This document shows positions 28,265 through 32,583 of a DNA stretch of 32,583 bases, one piece after another. Positions within the stretch are counted from its first letter, which is position 1, and every line of letters starts with the position of its first letter. The notes below the pieces were generated by a model, which saw only the letters and a list, made by a program, of their open reading frames with translations, did not search any database and was not told the origin of the DNA. The stretch is from Cloacimonetes bacterium UBA5835 (GTDB lineage: Bacteria > Cloacimonadota > Cloacimonadia > Cloacimonadales > Cloacimonadaceae), in contig DJGX01000035.1 in assembly GCA_002432865.1 (NCBI GenBank), positions 1 through 32,583 on the forward strand, read 5' to 3'. The position numbers and the translations under genes were made by a program.

Positions 28265-28451
28265 ACAAAAACCGTTTCCACCCTTTCATTGAAAGTTAAG
28301 GACTACGACTATTGTATCTATATGATGGTTGATTACTTCAGGAAGATCATCTGAAAAGGGTAACCTTTTTATTCAAGCATCGTTTACCATTAACCGACAA
28401 GTTGAGAAAGTATATACCACTTGAACACTGGCTACCACTGGCATCTCTGCC
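28265..28451. repeat. 187-bp direct repeat, copy B
   Basis: Second copy of 25414-25600, about 90% identical without gaps, in the same orientation. The two copies bracket the beta-helix gene and its promoter, so recombination between them could delete the gene or, as likely happened, mark an older tandem duplication. Confidence 0.9.
28347..28451 (-). pseudogene. Orphan T9SS tail: remnant of a second beta-helix-type gene
   Basis: Read on the minus strand, the repeat copy still encodes an intact end of a sorting tail: GRDASG, SSGIYFLNLSVNGKR, then NKKVTLFR and a TGA stop at the same place as in the intact gene. Coding similarity ends sharply at the glycine before RD, and the sequence further upstream (28452-28522) is unrelated and leads into the nuclease gene's end. 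The reading frame has no start. The simplest reading is that a neighbouring paralogue lost all but its last 34 codons when the nuclease segment arrived or by deletion. Confidence 0.8.
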
Positions 28452-28522
28452 CTAAGCTGAGAATTAATGTGTTGTTTTCTGTAATCCATTCGCTTTCATT
28501 CAGATCAGACCCCAATCAATAC

Positions 28523-29608
28523 TTAGCCTCTGTTTTTAATACGATGTCTATCAAGTGGTCTGCCTTGACTATCTAGCCAGTCAGTAAAACCATTTGATGA
28601 TCTGCCCAGGACCAGCCTGGAAGCTGCCGAAGGAGATTTGAATGTTACATCCTGCCTTAAAATGTATTTATCCTGAGTGCTGTTCAAGTATAGAGTACCT
28701 GAATCTATCATCTGGATTTTGCCTTCCAAATAAGCCCCATCGAAAGATTGGGAATGGTTCATAACAATTTCAGAGTTCTTACAAAGAACAAGTTGATTTG
28801 TATTTGGATTGAACAAGCCACTTGCCTTTACACTTTTCTTGTTAATAAATACCGAAACTTTGTCCCCGGGTGGTGGCGGAGGAGGAGTTGGAGCACTGCC
28901 ACCTGGCAAGGTTCTTTCCCAAAGTTCCACAATTTCTTCTATTTTTAGATCAGTATGCTCGGTTTGGATCAAGAGCTGTTTAGCGATCAGGTATATGTCC
29001 ATGCCAGTATCCGAAGCGATTTGAGTTGCCTTTTGCTTAACCTTGTTAATGAGTCTGATCTTACCAAGTTCTTCATACATATCGCTTGCGGTCTGAACTG
29101 CCTGTTTTCTGAAGTTTTCTCTTCTCAATACTTTGTCTAGTGTCTGGCAAATGAAATCCACTCTATCATCCAAAATGTTAAACTCGTTGAAAAGCGTACC
29201 ATCAAAAGGGCCACCCTCAGAAGGAAGATAAAATCTCCAGGTTATCCCGTCGGTTAAAATGCAAATAGCGGCCTTATCCCAGTAATTATATCTTTGAAGT
29301 TGCGCTTCACCAGATGGTAATTCGTATGGTAATTTGCCAGGACTTTTTACTTCGATAAATACTTCTGCTTTGTCTGTTCTCTTATCTGCGAGGAACAGGG
29401 CTACATCAACCCTTCCACGCAATTCAGTTGTCAGCTCTTGTGGAGGATACTTTTTGACCGGGTATTCTGTATAAAATTCTGCAGGATTCCATACGTTCCA
29501 TCCTAACTTTTGGCATATTCGCCCTACCAGTGAAAAACGGACATGTTGCTCATCGGAGAACAATCCGTCGCTAAGCATCTTCCTGACACTTTCAATTACT
29601 TCTTTCAT
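28523..29608 (-). CDS. Stand-alone HsdR-N-type nuclease domain protein with DUF4357 tail (361 aa)
   Basis: The chosen start is ATG 29608 (MKEVIESVRK), preceded by AGAGGG; the frame is open to 29698, but that extension lacks a good ribosome site and contains a promoter-like sequence. Residues about 1-150 resemble the N-terminal domain of type I restriction HsdR: 'F.DEQHVRFSLVGRICQKLGW', then a PD-(D/E)xK core with Asp68 in GRVDVALF and Glu86/Lys88 in VFIEVKSPG. No helicase motor follows; a helical stretch leads to a proline run (241-248), and the end (about 323-344, FKSPSAASRLVLGRSSNGFTDW) is a DUF4357 domain, often found at the end of restriction-related proteins. No methylase or specificity subunit is adjacent. 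It is probably a nuclease-like defence or DNA-handling protein; the target is unknown. It sits between an orphan gene tail and a broken phage-type lysozyme. Confidence 0.8.
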   Translation of the reverse strand: MKEVIESVRKMLSDGLFSDEQHVRFSLVGRICQKLGWNVWNPAEFYTEYPVKKYPPQELTTELRGRVDVALFLADKRTDKAEVFIEVKSPGKLPYELPSGEAQLQRYNYWDKAAICILTDGITWRFYLPSEGGPFDGTLFNEFNILDDRVDFICQTLDKVLRRENFRKQAVQTASDMYEELGKIRLINKVKQKATQIASDTGMDIYLIAKQLLIQTEHTDLKIEEIVELWERTLPGGSAPTPPPPPPGDKVSVFINKKSVKASGLFNPNTNQLVLCKNSEIVMNHSQSFDGAYLEGKIQMIDSGTLYLNSTQDKYILRQDVTFKSPSAASRLVLGRSSNGFTDWLDSQGRPLDRHRIKNRG

Positions 29609-29640
29609 TCGTCCCTCTTGCCTTACTTTTTCCTTATTTG

Positions 29641-29670
29641 TAAATAAACAATCATGGTTGAATTTGTCAA
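29641..29670 (-). promoter_or_regulatory. Possible promoter of the nuclease gene
   Basis: On the minus strand a perfect TTGACA (29670-29665) is followed after 18 bases by TATTTA (29646-29641), a weak -10. It lies 33 bases before ATG 29608 and supports that start over 29698. Confidence 0.35.
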
Positions 29671-29788
29671 TAACAAAATTTGTCTCATCCTTACTCATCC
29701 TGATTTGTCCGCAGACAGGGTAGTGCTTTCATGGTTATGGATCAATGGTCACATCTGGAACCACGGAGAAAGCATAGCCGAAGCGTTG

Positions 29789-30082
29789 ATGAAACGAATC
29801 AAGTCACAATTAGTCAGATATGAGGGTCTGCAGCTGAAGCAATATCGCTGCGTTGCTGATAAACTGACCATCGGATATGTTCTTAATCTCGATGATTGTG
29901 GTATCTCCAAAACAGAAGCTTATGTGCTCTTGTAGAACGATATCCAGACCTGCGAGAAACACCTTATGGATGAGATTCCTGAGATTTACAATGCTTTGGA
30001 TGAAGTCCGCAAGTCGGTACTACTCTACATTCGCTTCAATCTTAGAATATTATCTCATCCTGAAGGGAAAGGGTTTATATAA
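29789..30082 (+). pseudogene. Broken T4-type (GH24) lysozyme gene
   Basis: From ATG 29789 the frame reads a lysozyme N-terminus: 'RYEGLQLKQYRCVADKLTIGY', 'NLDDCGISKTEAYVLL', then a TAG stop at 29933. The same frame continues directly with 'NDIQTCEKHLMDEIPEIYNALDEVRKSVLLYIRFNL', which matches the next part of the family (T4 lysozyme has [20 protein letters not shown] there), before it diverges and stops at 30080. The E-8-C-5-T catalytic spacing is intact (Glu12, Cys21, Thr27). The usual GYGH turn reads GYVL, and the last third of the domain is missing. Such endolysins cut peptidoglycan for phage or tailocin release. I see no holin or other phage gene nearby, so this is a fossil of a mobile element. 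Recognition is by eye but the motif run is strong. Confidence 0.82.
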
Positions 30083-30083
30083 G

Positions 30084-31406
30084 TTAGCAATCCTCAGAAA
30101 AAATAAGCTTGTGGATCATTCGTTCTTTGTTTTTCTTGTTGTCCGCTATAGTATAGGCACTTAAAATCCGCCTTGCTGCTTCTTCCGCTAAGCTTTGATG
30201 GGAGGCAAAGACCTCGCCAATTTTATCTCCTGCTCTTATTTCATCCCCGATTTTAGGATAAAGCAAAGCGCCGGCGCTATAATCAAGAGTGTCTGTAACT
30301 TTTTGTCTGCCGGCTTTAATGTGGACTAGAGCATAGCCAATGGTGCGGCTATCAATGCTTTGCACCCAACCGTTTTGTTTAGCTATAATAGGAACAGATA
30401 CATTAGCTTGCGGGAAAAAAGAATAGTTATCAATTACTCTTGGTTCTCCTCCCTGGGCAATAATAATTTCCTGTAATTTTTCCAATGCTTTGCCGCTTAA
30501 GACGGCTTCATCTATCATTTTTTTTGCCTGGGAATAATCTTTCGCTTTGCCTGTGCTGAAAAGCATTTGGGTAACAAGCCCAGTAGTAAGTTCATAGGTA
30601 TCTGGCAGATAATTCCCTTTTAAATATTCAATTGCTTCAATCATTTCTAAAGCATTGCCAACGGCATTTCCTAATGGCGAATTCATATTGGAAAAAACAA
30701 CTCTGACCTTCTGACCAAAGCTCTTTCCAGTATTTAGCAGTAAATGAGCCAGTTTATTTGCCTTTCTAATATTCGGCATAAAAGCACCGCTACCGATTTT
30801 GAGATCAATAACCAGATGCAAAGCACCTTCAGCTATTTTTTTGCTCATAATGCTGGCGGTTATTAAGCCGGGACTTTCTACCGTACCGGTAACATCACGC
30901 AAAGCATAGATTTTCTTATCGGCGGGAACAAGCTCTTCGGACTGTCCTGCTAAAGCCAAACCGTGCTTTTCCACCAGCTTTTTAAATTCCTGCATAGAAA
31001 ATGAGGTTTGGAATCCGGGAATGGATTCCAGTTTATCTAAAGTGCCACCTGTATGACCCAAACCGCGTCCCGAAATCATCGGAACCAATAAACCCAACGC
31101 AGCGGCAATGGGAGCCAGCATCAAACTGATTTTATCTCCTACTCCGCCGGTGGAGTGTTTATCGGCGACAGGAAGCCCTTTCCCAAAGCTGAGAGTATTC
31201 CCGGAAGCGATATATGCTTCCGTTAATGCTTCTATTTCTGTTTCCGAAAGCCCTTGTAAAAAACAAGCCATTAAAAAAGCGCTCATTTGGTAATCAGTAA
31301 TTTCTCCTTTTAAAAAGGCACTGATAAAATAGGCAATTTCCGCTGCAGTAAGCTCATAAGCATCCCGCTTTTTGATGATTAGTTCTACCGGATTATAGGA
31401 ATTCAT
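30084..31406 (-). CDS. deoA: Pyrimidine-nucleoside phosphorylase (thymidine phosphorylase)
   Basis: The 440-residue product is full length for the family. ATG 31406 is preceded by AGAGGT at 31418-31413; the 23 further codons upstream overlap the permease gene and are not used. Characteristic features: ADKHSTGGVGDK at residues 81-92 (phosphate-binding Lys/His/Ser/Thr), SGRGLGHTGGT at 112-122, DKLESIPGF next to it, and 'DLKIGSGAFM' further on. The enzyme splits thymidine, deoxyuridine or uridine with phosphate into base and (deoxy)ribose-1-phosphate, in the cytoplasm, for nucleoside salvage and carbon use. Whether it prefers thymidine (DeoA) or several pyrimidines (Pdp) cannot be read by eye. 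Its ribosome site overlaps the permease stop codon, indicating translational coupling. Confidence 0.92.
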   Translation of the reverse strand: MNSYNPVELIIKKRDAYELTAAEIAYFISAFLKGEITDYQMSAFLMACFLQGLSETEIEALTEAYIASGNTLSFGKGLPVADKHSTGGVGDKISLMLAPIAAALGLLVPMISGRGLGHTGGTLDKLESIPGFQTSFSMQEFKKLVEKHGLALAGQSEELVPADKKIYALRDVTGTVESPGLITASIMSKKIAEGALHLVIDLKIGSGAFMPNIRKANKLAHLLLNTGKSFGQKVRVVFSNMNSPLGNAVGNALEMIEAIEYLKGNYLPDTYELTTGLVTQMLFSTGKAKDYSQAKKMIDEAVLSGKALEKLQEIIIAQGGEPRVIDNYSFFPQANVSVPIIAKQNGWVQSIDSRTIGYALVHIKAGRQKVTDTLDYSAGALLYPKIGDEIRAGDKIGEVFASHQSLAEEAARRILSAYTIADNKKNKERMIHKLIFSEDC

Positions 31407-31416
31407 ATTGTAACCT

Positions 31417-32388
31417 CTAATATGTAACAAGTTTGGAACGGATATAACCGCTAAACATATCCATAACCCAAACAACTAAGGCAATTAACCACATTATTAA
31501 ACCTACATTTCGCCAGGCAAGCATTTGCTGCTGTTGATAAAGGGCAAGACCAATTCCACCCCCACCTACAAAACCAACTACAGTAGCCATCCGAATGTTC
31601 ATATCCCAACGGTAAATAGTAAAAGCCAAGTAGGGAGCCAAAATCTGGGGAGTGACTCCATAACGCCAGACCTGTAAAGTGGAAGCACCCGTTGCCTTTA
31701 TTGCCTCTACGGGTCCGGGATCAATATTTTCTATCTGTTCACTGTAAAGTTTTACCAGCGCAGCAATGGAATGTATCCACAAAGCTAACATTCCAGCAAA
31801 TGGACCAATGCCCACCCAAACGCAAAAAATAATCGCCCAAACAATTGCTTCTATGCTTCTGACTACCGTGGAAACTGTTCGGATAATTATATATGCAATC
31901 CTTCCGATGAAGGAATTATTCATTAGATTCTTAGCTGCGAAAAAGGAAAGCACAAAAGCAAAAGGTATGGCAAAAATCGTTGCCAGCAAAGCCAGATAGA
32001 TGGTCTCTACCAAAGCGGATAGCATCGGAACTAGCTCTTTCAGATTGGGATTAAAAATTCCGCTAACTATAGCCTTGGTGTTGGCTGCTTGCGTAAAAAA
32101 AGCAATGGGCTTAACTTCTACAATCACCCAAGCCATAATTAAAGTGATGATAATAACTATGGTAAACTCGACCTTCCACAGCGCACCGGGTTGTTCAGAA
32201 ATAATTATTTTGGCACCAATACAATTTTTGCTAAAAGTAAACAGAAACGCTATCAGCAGCGGAAATAAGAGTATTATCCAACCGCTGAAAGAAATATTGC
32301 CTAAACGCAATAAAAACCAGCTGATACAGGCAATTACATATAACCATACAGCATATTCAATGCTCAAAATCTTGATTTTCTTTATCAT
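31417..32388 (-). CDS. PhnE-family ABC transporter permease (phosphonate-type)
   Basis: ATG 32388 has GAGG 8 bases upstream. The 323-residue protein has an N-terminal part with about three hydrophobic helices (to about residue 92) and then the permease core: ETIYLALLATIFAIPFAFVLSFFAA, RTVSTVVRSIEAIVWAIIF, and the EAA loop 'EAIKATGASTLQVWRYGVTPQ' that docks on the ATPase, followed by 'YRWDMNIRMATVVGFVGGGGIG', strongly PhnE-like. Such permeases import phosphonate, phosphite or related anions with PhnC (ATPase) and PhnD (binding protein), which are not in the window but could lie beyond the right edge, upstream in the operon. The long N-terminal portion is on the large side for PhnE. The following phosphorylase starts 10 bases after its stop, so the two are co-transcribed; the real substrate might differ from phosphonate. 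Confidence 0.85.
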   Translation of the reverse strand: MIKKIKILSIEYAVWLYVIACISWFLLRLGNISFSGWIILLFPLLIAFLFTFSKNCIGAKIIISEQPGALWKVEFTIVIIITLIMAWVIVEVKPIAFFTQAANTKAIVSGIFNPNLKELVPMLSALVETIYLALLATIFAIPFAFVLSFFAAKNLMNNSFIGRIAYIIIRTVSTVVRSIEAIVWAIIFCVWVGIGPFAGMLALWIHSIAALVKLYSEQIENIDPGPVEAIKATGASTLQVWRYGVTPQILAPYLAFTIYRWDMNIRMATVVGFVGGGGIGLALYQQQQMLAWRNVGLIMWLIALVVWVMDMFSGYIRSKLVTY

Positions 32389-32447
32389 AATGCAATCCTC
32401 ATTTATGGGTTTGTAGAGTCAAGGAAAAAGTGAAAAGGGGGGGAGGG

Positions 32448-32479
32448 GTCGAGAAGTCGAGAGGTCGAGAGGGCGAGAG
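32448..32479. repeat. Four tandem 8-bp repeats (GTCGAGAG)
   Basis: GTCGAGAA, GTCGAGAG, GTCGAGAG and GGCGAGAG run head to tail within a purine-rich stretch (32422-32488) about 60 bases upstream of the permease start. Tracts like this vary by slippage. Confidence 0.8.
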
Positions 32480-32487
32480 GGGGTAGG

Positions 32488-32550
32488 GTAGCCGGAGCTC
32501 GCTGAAGCTCCGCATTTTTTTCTTGCGGAGGAACGGCGTCCTCTGGCTAC
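32488..32550. repeat. 26-bp imperfect inverted repeat around a T run
   Basis: The left arm is 32488-32513 (starts GTAGCCGGAG, ends AGCTCCGC) and the right arm 32525-32550 (starts GCGGAGGAAC, ends TCTGGCTAC). The arms have equal length and pair at roughly three quarters of positions, with an 11-base centre containing seven T. It looks like one unit of a dispersed palindromic family and could also end transcription arriving from the right. Confidence 0.65.
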
Positions 32551-32583
32551 ACTTCTTGCTGAGGAACAGCGTCCTCCGGCTAC
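32520..32583. repeat. 33-bp-period direct repeats at the right edge
   Basis: 32520-32550 and 32553-32583 share 31 bases with three mismatches (TTCTTGC, GAGGAAC, GCGTCCTC, GGCTAC). The array is cut by the window edge, so more units may follow. The unit is the same sequence that forms the right arm of the inverted repeat at 32488-32550. Confidence 0.75.

Larger units (their letters stand above)
27989..28522. other. 534-base stretch between beta-helix and nuclease genes
   Basis: It holds the beta-helix promoter and leader (28208-27989), then copy B of the 187-bp repeat with its orphan sorting tail (28265-28451), then about 70 bases after the nuclease gene in which I see neither a terminator nor a gene. 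Confidence 0.6.

Noticed and set aside
29609..29698. A 30-codon upstream extension of the nuclease gene.
   Set aside because: The ribosome site is poor, a TTGACA promoter-like sequence lies inside it, and family members usually start where ATG 29608 does.
31407..31475. A 23-codon upstream extension of the phosphorylase gene.
   Set aside because: It overlaps the end of the permease gene, and the family's normal start and an AGAGGT site are at 31406.
32520..32583. Short regular repeats considered as a CRISPR array.
   Set aside because: The 31-base units are separated by only 2 bases, so there are no spacers, and no cas gene is present.

Overview
The window looks like a chromosome segment of an anaerobic FCB-group bacterium, most likely a Candidatus Cloacimonadota (Cloacimonas-type) or close relative. 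The grounds are: secreted proteins with type A type IX secretion (T9SS)/FlgD-like C-terminal tails, PorV- and PorE-like proteins, an AT-rich base composition over most of the window (about 37% GC in lines I counted), AGGAG-type ribosome sites and TTGACA/TATAAT-type promoters. The assignment is inference; there is no rRNA or marker gene here. I saw no tRNA, rRNA, CRISPR array, intact insertion sequence or origin.

Left two thirds (1-24.2 kb, + strand): one apparent operon. A TTGACA promoter and a structured leader precede a single 20.1-kb gene for a 6,694-residue secreted protein made almost entirely of Ig-like/beta-sandwich repeats, with acidic calcium-type loops and a C-terminal sorting tail. 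It is followed by a PorV/PorQ-like outer-membrane barrel (318 aa) and a PorE-like OmpA lipoprotein-less periplasmic anchor (908 aa: TPR, PD40 propeller, three carboxypeptidase-regulatory domains, OmpA). A good terminator follows. The gaps between the three genes each carry a strong palindrome, which may set different expression for the giant cargo and its export or anchoring partners. The layout suggests a giant surface fibre or adhesin supplied together with dedicated secretion/attachment components.

Middle (24.2-30.1 kb): an accessory region, mostly minus strand. A 650-base non-coding stretch contains a REP-like hairpin and a minus-strand terminator; then come a 127-aa four-helix membrane protein, an 830-aa parallel beta-helix protein with a T9SS tail and clearly higher GC (about 50%), a 187-bp ungapped second copy of that gene's 3' end (orphan sorting tail), a stand-alone HsdR-N-type nuclease with a DUF4357 tail, and a broken T4-type (GH24) lysozyme gene. 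The mixture of duplication scar, nuclease and phage-type debris suggests a site of repeated gain and loss.

Right end (30.1-32.6 kb, minus strand): a housekeeping-like pair, a PhnE-family ABC permease followed 10 bases later by pyrimidine-nucleoside (thymidine) phosphorylase. Upstream of it, at the window edge, is a cluster of 8-bp tandem repeats and 26-bp inverted / 33-bp-period direct repeats that look like a dispersed intergenic repeat family.
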